A stretch of DNA of 64,000 nt, taken from Ga0077555 sp963741565. Its GTDB lineage: Bacteria > Pseudomonadota > Alphaproteobacteria > Rhizobiales > Hyphomicrobiaceae. Shown piece by piece: positions 25,769 through 34,523 of the stretch (position 1 is its first letter; every line of letters starts with the position of its first letter). The DNA lies in assembly GCA_963741565.1 (NCBI GenBank), contig CAVUIK010000012.1, forward strand, positions 124,001-188,000, given 5' to 3'. A model generated the notes under the pieces. That model worked only from the letters and a program-made list of their open reading frames with translations. It searched no databases and was not told where the DNA came from. The position numbers were made by a program, and so were the translations under genes.

Positions 25769-25805
25769 GCACGACGACTGCGCCGTGCAGGCGCAATCGT
25801 CGTGC
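25769..25805. repeat. Long hairpin between convergent genes
   Basis: Two 16-base arms (GCACGACGACTGCGCC and its near-exact reverse complement, one mismatch) flank GTGCA. CCCG/CGGG extend the stem with a bulge. It lies between the stops of the DsbD-like and amidohydrolase genes. It may be a bidirectional terminator lacking T-runs or a palindromic repeat element. Confidence 0.6.
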
Positions 25806-25843
25806 GGGAACCCGAGCAGTGAATGCCCGGGCAACTCGATAGA

Positions 25844-27583
25844 TCACTCGGCGGCTTGCAGGACCGCCGCCCGCTGGCCCTTGACCATGCGGCCAGGCAA
25901 CTTGCCGGTCGGCTCGCCGCCTCGGTAGGTGACGGTGCCCGAGACGATGGTGGCTTCGTAGCCGTTGGCTTTCTGCAGCAGGCGTTTGCCGCCGGCCGGT
26001 AGATCGTACGTCACGTAGGGCCGGCCGAAGCCCAGTCGTTCATAGTCGATCACGTTGAGATCTGCCTTCTGGCCGACGGCGATTAGCCCGCGATCGCCGA
26101 GACCAGCCGCGCCCGCCGTGTCGGACGTGAGACGGCGCACGACCTCCTCGAGCGGCCACTTGCGTAACTCGCGGCCCCAATAGGTCAGCAGCCAGGTCGG
26201 ATAGCCGGCGTCGAGAATGAAGCCGACGTGGGCGCCGCCGTCGCCGAGGCCCATGATGACGTTCTTGTTCGAGAGCATCTGCTCGGGGCCGGAGAGGTCG
26301 AAGTTCGGATAGTTAGAGATCGGCGTGTAGATGAAGTTGCGGCCACCGTCCTCGATCAGGATGTCGTAGGCAACTTCGGGGGCGGAGCGGCCTTCTCGCT
26401 CGGCCATAGCCTCGATCGAGTGCTCCCGCTGCGGGATGTAGTTCGGCGGATTGCCGAAGCGGTACATCTGGGAGTACTTGAGGCGGCGGATCAGCGGGAA
26501 GGTCGAGCCCGCAACGGGATCCTCGGACAGGATTTTCCGGCGAACCTCCGGGTCCTGCATGGCCTTCACGCGCTCAGGCAGCGGCTTCGACGCGATCGAC
26601 TTATACGTGGGCGTGCCGGAGAACGGGTTCTGGCTGCCCTCGAGGCCGAGCAGCACACCGATGGCGCGTGGCGGCGTTACCGGGCGGATCGAGTGGCCAT
26701 CGGCAATAGCCTTGTCCGCGTAGCCCATCAGCTCTTTCCATTGGCTCTGGCGATGCGGCTCGTGGCGCTGCGTCAGCGAGAAAACCGCCGGGCGGCCGCA
26801 CTTCTCCACGACGCGGCGGAGCATGTCGAATTCCGACTTGGTGTCGGGCTCGGTCCAGTCCGAGACGAACTCGAGGAAGCCGGAACCGGCATCCTTGAGG
26901 CCCATAGCGATGCCGGCAAGTTCATCCTCGTTGGCCCGCAAGGTCGGCGTGTATTCGCCTGTCAAGCTCTTGTGGCTGATCGTGCGCGAGGTCGAGAAAC
27001 CGAAGGCGCCGGCCCGCATTGCGTCGGCCGCGATTTTCCTCATTTGTGCGATGTCGGTCTCGGTCGCCTTCTCGTGTCGGATGGCGCGATCACCCATGAT
27101 ATAGACGCGGACGGCGGCGTGCGGGAGCAAGGCGCACAGGTCGATGTCGCGCTGCTTGTCCTGGAGCGCGGCGAAATACTCCCCAAACGTCTCCCACGTC
27201 CATTTCAGGCCTTCGTGCATAACGGGGCTCGGGATGTCCTCGACGCCCTCCATCAGCTCGACGAGCTTCTCCCGGTCGGCGGGCTTGCAGGGTGCGAAGC
27301 CGACGCCGCAGTTGCCCATCACGGCGGTCGTGACACCATGCCAGGACGAGGGCGCGGTGTAGCGGTCCCAAACCGCCTGTCCGTCATAGTGGGTGTGAAT
27401 ATCGACGAAGCCGGGCGTCACGATGTGGCCCTTCGCGTCGATCTCCTCGGTGCCGCGTCCGGAAATTTTGCCGACGGCGGCGATCCGCCCGTCCTTCACG
27501 GCCACATCGCCGTCATGGGGGGCGCTGCCCGATCCATCGACAACAGTGCCATTGCGAACGACGAGGTCAAACGACTGGGTCAT
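25844..27583 (-). CDS. D-aminoacylase / N-acyl-D-amino-acid deacylase-type amidohydrolase
   Basis: A 579-residue cyclic-amidohydrolase-fold enzyme. The metal motif GFVDIHTHYDGQ (residues ~60-71), VTTAVMGNCGVGFAP with the conserved Cys, and LGDGGAHVGF near 441-450 place it with D-aminoacylases and related deacylases. ADLNVIDYERL near the end is the family signature strand. It hydrolyses an amide of a D-amino acid or similar compound; the exact substrate is unknown. The start at 27583 has AGGGAG nine bases upstream, better than the in-frame extension to 27631. Confidence 0.9.
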   Translation of the reverse strand: MTQSFDLVVRNGTVVDGSGSAPHDGDVAVKDGRIAAVGKISGRGTEEIDAKGHIVTPGFVDIHTHYDGQAVWDRYTAPSSWHGVTTAVMGNCGVGFAPCKPADREKLVELMEGVEDIPSPVMHEGLKWTWETFGEYFAALQDKQRDIDLCALLPHAAVRVYIMGDRAIRHEKATETDIAQMRKIAADAMRAGAFGFSTSRTISHKSLTGEYTPTLRANEDELAGIAMGLKDAGSGFLEFVSDWTEPDTKSEFDMLRRVVEKCGRPAVFSLTQRHEPHRQSQWKELMGYADKAIADGHSIRPVTPPRAIGVLLGLEGSQNPFSGTPTYKSIASKPLPERVKAMQDPEVRRKILSEDPVAGSTFPLIRRLKYSQMYRFGNPPNYIPQREHSIEAMAEREGRSAPEVAYDILIEDGGRNFIYTPISNYPNFDLSGPEQMLSNKNVIMGLGDGGAHVGFILDAGYPTWLLTYWGRELRKWPLEEVVRRLTSDTAGAAGLGDRGLIAVGQKADLNVIDYERLGFGRPYVTYDLPAGGKRLLQKANGYEATIVSGTVTYRGGEPTGKLPGRMVKGQRAAVLQAAE

Positions 27584-27735
27584 TGGCGGATCTCCCTGGG
27601 GGGGCCGAATGCGGCGCCGATACGTGACCATACAAACCTAACAGGCGTGGCCTCAGCGTCAATTGCCTGCCGGGTGGGAGGATTGGCACGGACGGCTGCT
27701 GCGTCTCGGATGCAGGGCGGGCATCCGGCGACCGC

Positions 27736-28122
27736 TTAGGACGCCAGCAGCTTGTCGATCTCGCGCACCAGATCCTTGAGATGAAACGGCTTCGAGAGGA
27801 CGCGGGCATCCTTCGGCGTCGGCGTGTCGCCGTTGAGCGTGACCGCTGCGAACCCGGTGATGAACATGATCTTGAGTTCCGGGTCGAGTTCGCTGGCGCG
27901 ACGCGCCAGCTCGATGCCGTCCATGCGGGGCATCACAATATCTGTCAGCAGCAGCGTGAACGGCTCCTGCTTCAGGCGATCGAGGGCGTCGGAGCCGTTG
28001 TCGAACGAAATCACATCGTAGCCGGCCTTGGCGAGGGCGCGCTCGAGAAAGCCCCGCATCGAATCGTCGTCCTCCGCCAGCAGGATGCGGCGGTGGGACA
28101 AGGCTGAGGCCATTTGGGTCAT
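27736..28122 (-). CDS. cpdR: Single-domain response regulator CpdR
   Basis: A 128-residue stand-alone receiver with D18-D19-D20, phospho-acceptor D61 in LLLTDIVMPRMDGIELARRASELDP, Thr in FITGFAAVTLNG and Lys in VLSKPFHL. The sequence is almost diagnostic of CpdR, which in unphosphorylated form directs ClpXP to degrade CtrA and other cell-cycle proteins. It is phosphorylated through CckA-ChpT. Either the ATG at 28122 or the one at 28113 may be used. It is divergent from N-formylglutamate amidohydrolase, a conserved rhizobial arrangement. Confidence 0.93.
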   Translation of the reverse strand: MTQMASALSHRRILLAEDDDSMRGFLERALAKAGYDVISFDNGSDALDRLKQEPFTLLLTDIVMPRMDGIELARRASELDPELKIMFITGFAAVTLNGDTPTPKDARVLSKPFHLKDLVREIDKLLAS

Positions 28123-28419
28123 GGGGCTCGGGAGTCCAGTGGGCTAATGGGCCGCCATGTCGGCGGGGTGGAGGCGTCGGCGAGCGATCGTCAATTGGAA
28201 GGTACGATGCGCTTGCAAAATACACACCGAATCTGACGCGATTTTGGTAAACGCAGCGTGAACGAGCGCATCACGCTCATAAAGGAAATCCCGCAGAAGC
28301 CGCAAATGCAACGCCAGGGTCATGGACACCGGCGATTGGCGCAGGCAAAGTACCAGCCTGCCGGAGCAGAGCGCGCGGGGCGCCTGATTCCAGCAGGGCG
28401 ACTCATCAGGACGGGGCCA

Positions 28420-29319
28420 ATGCTCGAGCGCGAACGCCGCTCCATCGATCAGGAGCTGACGCCGCCTTTTACGATTGCGGTGCCGAACGGGCCACCGTCG
28501 CCGTTTGTCTTTTGCTCGCCCCACTCCGGCCGCACTTACACGCAGGCGTTCCTGGAAGCGTCCCGGCTCGATTCCCACGCCCTGCGGAAATCCGAGGACT
28601 GCTTCGTCGATGAGTTGTTTGCCGGTGTCCGCGAGAACGGCGCGCCGCTGATCGCGGCTCGCTTTCCACGCGCCTACATTGACGTCAATCGCGAGCCCTA
28701 TGAGCTTGATCCCGAGCTCTTCAGCGAGCCGCTTCCGGCCTATGCCAACACCCAGTCGATTCGGGTTGTCGGTGGCCTTGGTACGATTGCGCGGATCGTC
28801 TCCGACAACGAGGAGATATATCGCGAGAAGATGCCGTTGGCGGTGGCGCTGGAGCGGATCGATCGCCTCTACCGGCCGTTCCATTCGGCACTCGCAGCAC
28901 TTCTCGAGGACGCTCGCCGCCAGTTCGGGTTTGCCGTGCTGATCGACTGCCATTCGATGCCGTCGGCTTCGATCGGCAGCCCGGCGGCGACGCGCCCGGA
29001 TTTCGTGATCGGCGACCGGTTTGGTGTGTCCTGCGACAGCCGACTCACCCGAACTTTGCGTGAAGGGCTGGCGGGCTGCGGCTACGATGTGCACGTCAAC
29101 CGGCCTTATGCCGGCGGCTTTATTACCGAGCATTACGGTCGTCCGGTTAGGGGGTTGCATGCGCTGCAACTCGAGATCAACCGCGCGCTGTATATGGATG
29201 AGGCGCGCTTCACGCTGTCGCCGCAGTTCGGTGGCTTGCAGCGTGACTTAATGCGGGTTTTGGCGCCGATGATGCTGGAGATCCCCGGTGTCTTTGGCCG
29301 GCGCGCCGCAGCCGAATAG
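28420..29319 (+). CDS. N-formylglutamate amidohydrolase
   Basis: A 299-residue FGase-family protein. VFCSPHSGRTYTQAF and FPRAYIDVNREPYELDP are hallmark blocks, LIDCHSMPS holds metal-site residues, and YGRPVRGLHALQLEINRALYM closes the domain. It releases formate from N-formylglutamate at the end of one histidine-degradation route, or acts on similar N-acyl acids. The ATG at 28420 is favoured; an in-frame ATG at 28258 would add a non-family leader. In the 297 bp upstream toward cpdR I see no other gene. Confidence 0.9.
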   Translation: MLERERRSIDQELTPPFTIAVPNGPPSPFVFCSPHSGRTYTQAFLEASRLDSHALRKSEDCFVDELFAGVRENGAPLIAARFPRAYIDVNREPYELDPELFSEPLPAYANTQSIRVVGGLGTIARIVSDNEEIYREKMPLAVALERIDRLYRPFHSALAALLEDARRQFGFAVLIDCHSMPSASIGSPAATRPDFVIGDRFGVSCDSRLTRTLREGLAGCGYDVHVNRPYAGGFITEHYGRPVRGLHALQLEINRALYMDEARFTLSPQFGGLQRDLMRVLAPMMLEIPGVFGRRAAAE

Positions 29320-29358
29320 CCGCTAGGGCCGTTGGGCAATGAGCAGGGCCTCCGGGCA

Positions 29359-29455
29359 AAGAAAAGGGGCCGTCCGAGTGAACGAACGGCCCAAGTCTAG
29401 GGAGGAAACGCCCAAAGGAGGGCAATGAACTTGCAAGCGAGGCTTGCCCGTTCAC
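29359..29455 (-). ncRNA. mmgR: suhB/MmgR (alpha-r8) family trans-acting sRNA
   Basis: On the minus strand, hairpin 1 (GAAC...GCAAGCCTCGCTTGC...GTTC) is followed by hairpin 2 (GCCCTCCTTTGGGC). Next comes an unpaired TTTCCTCCCTAGACTT, then a terminator GGGCCGT...ACGGCCC with TTTTCTTT. The order, the CCTCCC-bearing loops and the adjacent inositol-phosphatase-family gene match what I recall of Rfam suhB/MmgR, which in Sinorhizobium restricts polyhydroxybutyrate accumulation. A promoter is visible just upstream. The boundaries are my estimates. Confidence 0.78.
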
Positions 29456-29461
29456 TGTGGT

Positions 29462-29490
29462 TACTTAGAAGTGCGTCGCATCAATTTCAA
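29462..29490 (-). promoter_or_regulatory. Sigma-70-type promoter of the MmgR-like sRNA
   Basis: Minus-strand -35 TTGAAA (29485-29490) and -10 TAAGTA (29462-29467) with a 17-base spacer. Transcription would start around 29455, exactly where the first sRNA hairpin begins. Confidence 0.65.
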
Positions 29491-29663
29491 GGCTGATTAT
29501 TGTGCGATGCAAGATGAATGCGATGGCATACCCTTATCGATCCCGCATCTCAGGCCTGAAACCCGCCACCCAGGCTCAAAAATCGGGGATATGGCTCCCT
29601 AAAATGCTGCGATGCAAAAATGCATAGCTGGGTTGACGACAGCCATGGACCATCGCACAAGCC

Positions 29664-29700
29664 GCAAAAAAGCGCCGTCCTGTAAGAACGGCCCAAGTCG
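29664..29700 (-). terminator. Second sRNA-like terminator, paralogue of the MmgR 3' end
   Basis: The minus strand reads GACTTGGGCCGTTC, a short loop, GGACGGCG and then TTTTTT, which closely copies the GACTTGGGCCGTTC...GGACGGCC end of the sRNA 300 bp away. It lies antisense to the leader of hisN. No full sRNA body or promoter is clear, so it may be a degenerate tandem copy or an attenuating antisense element. Confidence 0.45.
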
Positions 29701-29755
29701 GGGCGACCATAGTGGCGTGAATGCATCGAGTTCGAACGCAAAGGACACATGCGCC

Positions 29756-30568
29756 ATGCGAGGTGCGACGAAACCCAGTCTTCGGCCGATGCTGGCAACC
29801 GCGCACGCGATGGCCGAGCTTTCAGCCAATGCGATCCTGCCGCATTTTCGCAAAGCGGTTGCCATCGAGAACAAGGCGGGAAATGGCGGTTTCGACCCGG
29901 TGACGACCGCCGACAAAGCGGCTGAGCGTGTCATCCGCAAGCATCTTGCAACAGCCCATCCCAATCACGGCATCATTGGTGAGGAATACGGCATCGCGGA
30001 TGGTGCCTCGCCGTTCACGTGGGTGATCGATCCCATTGATGGCACCAAAGCGTTCATCACCGGCACGCCGCTGTGGGGCACGCTGATCGGTCTGTTGCAC
30101 GGTCCAACCGCGGTCGTCGGCATGATGGACCAGCCGTTCACGGGCGAGCGCGTCTGGGCCATGACAGGCAGTGGCGCGCAGTGGCGCGATCCGAAAGGCA
30201 AGGTCCGCCGCATCAAGGCGAGTAGCGTCCGGCGCCTCGAAGACGCCAAGCTTGCAACCACCAGTCCGGATCTGCTGAAGGCGGGCTTCGAGAGCGACAC
30301 GTTCCTCAAACTCAAGTCGGGCGCGCGGATGACCCGCTATGGCGGGGACTGCTACGGCTACTGTCTGCTTGCAGCGGGACACATCGACATCATCGTCGAG
30401 TGCGGACTGAAGCCGCACGATATCGTGGCGCTGATCCCGATCATCGAAGGCGCAGGCGGGCGCATCACGACGTGGGACGGCGGCCCGGCCGAGGCCGGTG
30501 GCCGCATCTTGGCGTGCGGCGATCCTCGATTGCACGATGCGATGCTGAAGCTCGTCGCAGCCCGCTAG
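29756..30568 (+). CDS. hisN: Histidinol-phosphatase of the inositol-monophosphatase family
   Basis: A 270-residue FIG-superfamily phosphatase. Metal sites: GEEYG (Glu near 78), VIDPIDGTKAFITG (Asp pair near 94-97), and GLKPHDIVALIPIIEGAGG near the C-terminus. The GGDCYGYCLLAAGHIDIIVE block is typical of HisN, the penultimate histidine-biosynthesis phosphatase. A general inositol monophosphatase is the alternative. The frame is open further upstream but those residues overlap the antisense terminator and lack a ribosome site. Confidence 0.88.
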   Translation: MRGATKPSLRPMLATAHAMAELSANAILPHFRKAVAIENKAGNGGFDPVTTADKAAERVIRKHLATAHPNHGIIGEEYGIADGASPFTWVIDPIDGTKAFITGTPLWGTLIGLLHGPTAVVGMMDQPFTGERVWAMTGSGAQWRDPKGKVRRIKASSVRRLEDAKLATTSPDLLKAGFESDTFLKLKSGARMTRYGGDCYGYCLLAAGHIDIIVECGLKPHDIVALIPIIEGAGGRITTWDGGPAEAGGRILACGDPRLHDAMLKLVAAR

Positions 30569-30625
30569 GCCGACGGCAGAGAGGCTTGGGTTGGGTGACG
30601 CAGCAGACGAGCGCGCTTGGCTGCT

Positions 30626-31585
30626 TCAAGCCGCGGCCGAGTTGATTCCGAGATAGGCGTCGAAGGCAGCCCAGAAGCGTTGCCGGAACTCGTCGCTCTC
30701 CTGCAGGATCTCGTGCTGGGAGCCCGCGATGACGACGCGCGCTCCGATCTTCAGGCGGCGGGCGAACATCTCGATCGCCGACGACGAGACGATCCGATCC
30801 TGGCCGGCAGCGGCGATCAACAGCGGCACCCGGACCAGGGTCGCGAACTCAGGATCCATCAGCATGGACATGGACCTGTAGGCGGCGCGCACCCAGGCGA
30901 CGGTCGGTGAGCCGAGTGCCCATTGCGGCGCGGCCTCGATGATTTGGCGGTTGCGTTCGAACCGCTCGCGGTCGGAGGTTAGTGCGTTGGCTTCGAACCC
31001 TTTGGTTTCCTCAGGCACATCGGAGCCGCCAAGGATGTACATTTGGCCGGTTGGACCGAGGCCAAGGGCTTCGGCGTAGGCGCGGGCGATTGGGTGCGGG
31101 GCGGGGACCTTGGCGTCGGCGAATTGCAGCATCGGTGCGGTGAGTACCATGCGGTCGAACCAGGAGCCTTGTACGGTCGCGTGGCGGAGCAGGATGTTGC
31201 CGCCCATCGAGTGCCCGATGGCGATGTAGGGGGGCGGGCAATCCGGGAGGACGACGTCCTTCATGAAACGCAGGAGATCGTTGTCGTATTCATCGAACGA
31301 TTTAACGTGGCCCTTGCGCGGGTCGGGGAGTACGCGCGCCGAGGCGCCTTGGCCTCGCCAGTCGTGAATGGCGACGGCGTAGCCGCGCCGGCGCAGGTCG
31401 GCGATCACCTCGAAGTATTTCTCGATCATTTCGCAGCGACCAGGGAACACGCAGGCAGTGCCCCGGCGGGGGGCGCGCGTTGCTTCCCACCGCGCAAAAC
31501 GCAGCAGCGTTCCGTCCGCGCCTGAAAACTGTCCGACGACGGCGCCGCTTGGCACCGGATTTCGCGGCAGTGAGATCAACTCCAT
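30626..31585 (-). CDS. Alpha/beta hydrolase, lysophospholipase/monoacylglycerol-lipase-like
   Basis: A 319-residue hydrolase. The nucleophile elbow GHSMGG lies near residues 128-133, with HDWRGQGAS near 74-82 (oxyanion region). An acid is expected in AAAGQDRIVSS near 256-266, and the His in AGSQHEILQE near 287-296. These blocks resemble PldB-type lysophospholipases. No signal peptide is evident, so it is cytoplasmic or peripheral. It converges with hisN; the substrate is inferred only from family. Confidence 0.9.
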   Translation of the reverse strand: MELISLPRNPVPSGAVVGQFSGADGTLLRFARWEATRAPRRGTACVFPGRCEMIEKYFEVIADLRRRGYAVAIHDWRGQGASARVLPDPRKGHVKSFDEYDNDLLRFMKDVVLPDCPPPYIAIGHSMGGNILLRHATVQGSWFDRMVLTAPMLQFADAKVPAPHPIARAYAEALGLGPTGQMYILGGSDVPEETKGFEANALTSDRERFERNRQIIEAAPQWALGSPTVAWVRAAYRSMSMLMDPEFATLVRVPLLIAAAGQDRIVSSSAIEMFARRLKIGARVVIAGSQHEILQESDEFRQRFWAAFDAYLGINSAAA

Positions 31586-32019
31586 TCCGACGTGTCTCCC
31601 GAGCGATCAGCCCCGCGTCGCGCACCCTCGTTAGCCACGGCGGTGACCGCATGGCGCCGCAGCGCCGCGGCTATACCAGCTGCTCCCGGTGTCGCCTACG
31701 GGCTCGCCATTCTGGGCCGGGTCGCGCGGGGCTCGAAAACTGCAAAGTACATATAAAAATCCTATGGTTAATGAATTATGTTCAGATTTTAGGGTTGACG
31801 CACTCCGGAGTGGCTGGTTGTTTCCGGCCGTCAGAACGGACAGGGGTTCCGATCGTCAGCGAACGATCCGTTGCTGACACACGGGGTGGGGCACCACCAA
31901 CAGATTGGGTTTCGAGCGTCCACGCGGCTCCGGAGGGGGCCAGCGGCCAGGCCCCCGATAGGGGTGTCTCCCCAATACATGCCCTCACCATATCTGTAAC
32001 CATTGGAATGGAGTTACCC
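31586..32019. other. Intergenic region upstream of the RlpA pair
   Basis: No convincing gene in 434 bp. It contains an AT-rich stretch near 31740-31795 and a TTGACG at about 31795 that could be a -35 element for rlpA. A GC-rich leader of about 200 bases precedes the rlpA start. No clear hairpin switch was seen. Confidence 0.5.
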
Positions 32020-32559
32020 ATGCGTACCTGGATCACGGCACTTATTTTCGCAGCGGCGTCGCTAGGCTTTGCGTCTGCGCCCGCAATCGCCGAGGTTGGC
32101 GGCGCGAACTGGCCCAATAATATGTTCGAAAGACCAAAAGCCGCCCCGGCATCGTCTGCAGCACGATCAAAAGCCAGCCGGTCAGCCGCCGCCAAGACAG
32201 CCTCCAGCAGCGACACGGCGAGCAAACGATCGGCCAAACCGGCGCGCGCAGCCTCGACCAGCGTCGCCGAGACAGGCGGCACGGTCGGTGTTGCCTCCTA
32301 CTACTGGCAGCCGCAACGCGTCGCGTCCGGCGGCTGGTTCAATCCAAACGCCATGACGGCTGCGCATAAGACGCTCCCGTTCGGCACGCGCGTTCGCGTG
32401 ACACACCTCGGCAATGGACGCTCCGTCGATGTGACGATCAACGATCGGGGACCCTATATCGCCGGCCGAATCATCGACCTGTCGAAGGCCGCCGCCGGAT
32501 CCATCCAGATGCAAGGCCAGGGTGTCGCCCAGGTGCGCATGAGCGTTCTCGGCCGCTGA
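32020..32559 (+). CDS. rlpA: RlpA-family septal ring lytic transglycosylase
   Basis: A 179-residue exported protein: signal peptide ~1-24 (ending AIAEV), a Ser/Ala/Lys-rich linker 25-88, then a double-psi beta-barrel (GVASYYWQPQ, MTAAHKTLPFGTRVRVTHL, VTINDRGPYIAGRIIDLSKAAA). RlpA cleaves denuded glycan strands of peptidoglycan at the septum. It lacks the C-terminal SPOR domain and has no lipobox Cys, so recruitment must differ from E. coli. GGAG six bases upstream fixes the start. A second RlpA follows 124 bp later. Confidence 0.93.
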   Translation: MRTWITALIFAAASLGFASAPAIAEVGGANWPNNMFERPKAAPASSAARSKASRSAAAKTASSSDTASKRSAKPARAASTSVAETGGTVGVASYYWQPQRVASGGWFNPNAMTAAHKTLPFGTRVRVTHLGNGRSVDVTINDRGPYIAGRIIDLSKAAAGSIQMQGQGVAQVRMSVLGR

Positions 32560-32586
32560 CGCCGGGCTGCGGTACTGGATGACTGA

Positions 32587-32610
32587 GCGGCGAGCCCCAG
32601 GGCTCGCCGC
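32587..32610 (+). terminator. Strong GC hairpin after the first rlpA
   Basis: GCGGCGAGCC and GGCTCGCCGC make a perfect 10-bp stem with a CCAG loop, 27 bases after the rlpA stop. AATTCAATT follows, not a T-run, so it may stabilise the 3' end or only partly terminate before the second rlpA. Confidence 0.55.
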
Positions 32611-32683
32611 AATTCAATTGGGGAAAAACCCGCTCGCCGCAAACCTGCCCAATGTTTGCCCGGTTCAGGCCGGACAAGCCCAC

Positions 32684-33229
32684 ATGCTTCGAGACTCACA
32701 CCTTCTGCCGGCGGCTTCCCTGCTCGGATGCCTTGTGATGCTGCCCGTGGACGCGCGCGCGTCCGACCCTCCACGCATTGGCGCCATTGTTCCATCAGCC
32801 GCCATGGGATGGACGACGAGCGTTCATTTGCCGCCGGCTGCTCCGATACTGGAAGCCACGCGGCCAAAACATGTGTCGCGGATCACCACCGGCGCCCTGA
32901 CGCTGCGCGCGCTGCCGAAGCTGGGCCCGTCACTTGTGGGGCCGACGCATGCGCTGCGCGGGATCGCTTCGTTCTATTGGCAGGACCAGAAGACGGCCAA
33001 CGGCGAGCGTTTCGACAAGATGGCTCTGACAGCCGCACACAAGACGCTGCCATTCAACACCCGCGTCCGCGTGACCAATGAGTCCAACGGTCGTTCGGTG
33101 GTGGTGCGGATCAACGACCGCGGACCGTTCAAGCCGGGCCGGGTCATTGACCTCTCCTACGCGGCTGCCGGCGAGATCGCCATGCGCGGGCGCGGCCTCA
33201 CGTCCGTGCGGATCGAAGTGCTGCCGTAA
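32684..33229 (+). CDS. Second RlpA-family protein
   Basis: A 181-residue paralogue of the preceding gene with the same barrel: GIASFYWQDQKTANGERFDKMALTAAHKTL is the full canonical N-part, followed by VVVRINDRGPFKPGRVIDLSYAAA. It retains the surface KTANGERFD stretch lost in the first copy. The N-terminus has a hydrophobic export segment (LPAASLLGCLVMLPVDARA) in which a Cys sits within LLGC, so it could be a lipoprotein; the lipobox is plausible but not perfect. The start codon at 32684 lacks a strong ribosome site. Confidence 0.88.
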   Translation: MLRDSHLLPAASLLGCLVMLPVDARASDPPRIGAIVPSAAMGWTTSVHLPPAAPILEATRPKHVSRITTGALTLRALPKLGPSLVGPTHALRGIASFYWQDQKTANGERFDKMALTAAHKTLPFNTRVRVTNESNGRSVVVRINDRGPFKPGRVIDLSYAAAGEIAMRGRGLTSVRIEVLP

Positions 33230-33269
33230 CGGCTCCTCGGCACACTCCGGCAGACCCATTTTGTGCCTC

Positions 33270-34523
33270 TCAGCTACGGTAATCTGCGTTGATTGACACA
33301 TAGTCGTGCGTCAGATCGCAGGTCCAGATGGTGGCGTGTCCTTTGCCGGCGACACCGACGTCGACGCGAATGACGATCTCGCGGCCTTTGAAGTATTCGG
33401 CAAATGACTTCTCATCGTAGCTGGCGGCGCGCATGCCATGTTCGGCCACGATCCTGTCGCCAAACCAGATCGAGAGTTTGTCGCGATCCGCGGCTTCGCC
33501 TGCCTTTCCAACGGCCATGACAATGCGGCCCCAGTTCGGATCGCCGCCCGCGATCGCGGTCTTGACAAGCGGCGAGTTGGCAATCGACAGTCCGATGGTG
33601 CGCGCGGCCTTGTTGGTCTCGGCCCCTGCGATTTCGATGGTCACGAACTTCGAGATGCCTTCGCCGTCCTTTGCCACCATGATCGCAAGCTCGCGCAGCA
33701 GATCGTGTGTTGCGGCGCGGAACGCGGCGAGCTCAGCATCGCCGGCCATGTCGATGCGCTTCTGGCCGCGCTTTGCGGCGGCGCCCGTCGCGAACATCAG
33801 GCAGGTGTCGCTGGTCGAGGTGTCGCCGTCGACGGTCATGCAGTTGAAGCTGGTTTGCGCGCCTGATGCGACGATCTCTTGCAGCGCAGCCGGGCCTACG
33901 GCGGCATCCGTGAACAGGAAGCACAGCATCGTCGCCATGTCCGGGGCGATCATCCCGGCGCCCTTGCAGAAGCCGTTGATCACGACCTCGACGCCGCCGA
34001 TTTTCGCCGCCCGCGATGCGAGTTTCGGATAGGTGTCAGTGGTCATGATCGCGCGTGCCGTATCGGCCCAGGCGTCGGGTTTGGCAGACGTGACGAGGCC
34101 ATCCAGCAAATGGGCGAACTTGCCGGCATCGAGCGGCTCGCCAATCACGCCCGTCGAGGCGAGGAAGATCTCGGATTTTGCGGCACCCGTGGCTTTGGCG
34201 GCAAACTCGGCCGTCATCTCGACGGCTTCGCGGCCCTTCTTGCCGGTGAACGCATTGGAGTTGCCGGAGTTGACGACCAGCACGCGGGCCGTTCCAGACT
34301 TGAGGCTCTCGCGGCACCAGAGGACTGGCGCCGAGCAGGTTTTTGACTGGGTCAGAACGCCGGCGGCGGTGGTGCCTGCATCCATCACAGCGACCATCAG
34401 ATCCTTGCGGTTCTTGTACTTGATGCCGGCCTCGCAGGCCGCGAAGCGTACGCCGTCGATCACGGGTACGGTCGGCAGCGAAGCGGGAGCGAAGGGCGAA
34501 ACGTGGGCGTCGCCTTTGGCCAT
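33270..34523 (-). CDS. argJ: Bifunctional glutamate N-acetyltransferase / amino-acid acetyltransferase
   Basis: A 417-residue ArgJ precursor. It moves acetyl from N-acetylornithine to glutamate in arginine synthesis, and may also use acetyl-CoA. The self-cleavage site MIAPDMATML puts the nucleophilic threonine at T198, splitting alpha and beta chains. GTARVLVVNSGNSNAFTG near 77-94 and AGGDPNWGRIVMAVG near 330-345 are family blocks. The protein ends in the expected NADYRS. Start MAKGDAHVSPFAP is standard. It is convergent with the second RlpA gene. Confidence 0.97.
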   Translation of the reverse strand: MAKGDAHVSPFAPASLPTVPVIDGVRFAACEAGIKYKNRKDLMVAVMDAGTTAAGVLTQSKTCSAPVLWCRESLKSGTARVLVVNSGNSNAFTGKKGREAVEMTAEFAAKATGAAKSEIFLASTGVIGEPLDAGKFAHLLDGLVTSAKPDAWADTARAIMTTDTYPKLASRAAKIGGVEVVINGFCKGAGMIAPDMATMLCFLFTDAAVGPAALQEIVASGAQTSFNCMTVDGDTSTSDTCLMFATGAAAKRGQKRIDMAGDAELAAFRAATHDLLRELAIMVAKDGEGISKFVTIEIAGAETNKAARTIGLSIANSPLVKTAIAGGDPNWGRIVMAVGKAGEAADRDKLSIWFGDRIVAEHGMRAASYDEKSFAEYFKGREIVIRVDVGVAGKGHATIWTCDLTHDYVSINADYRS

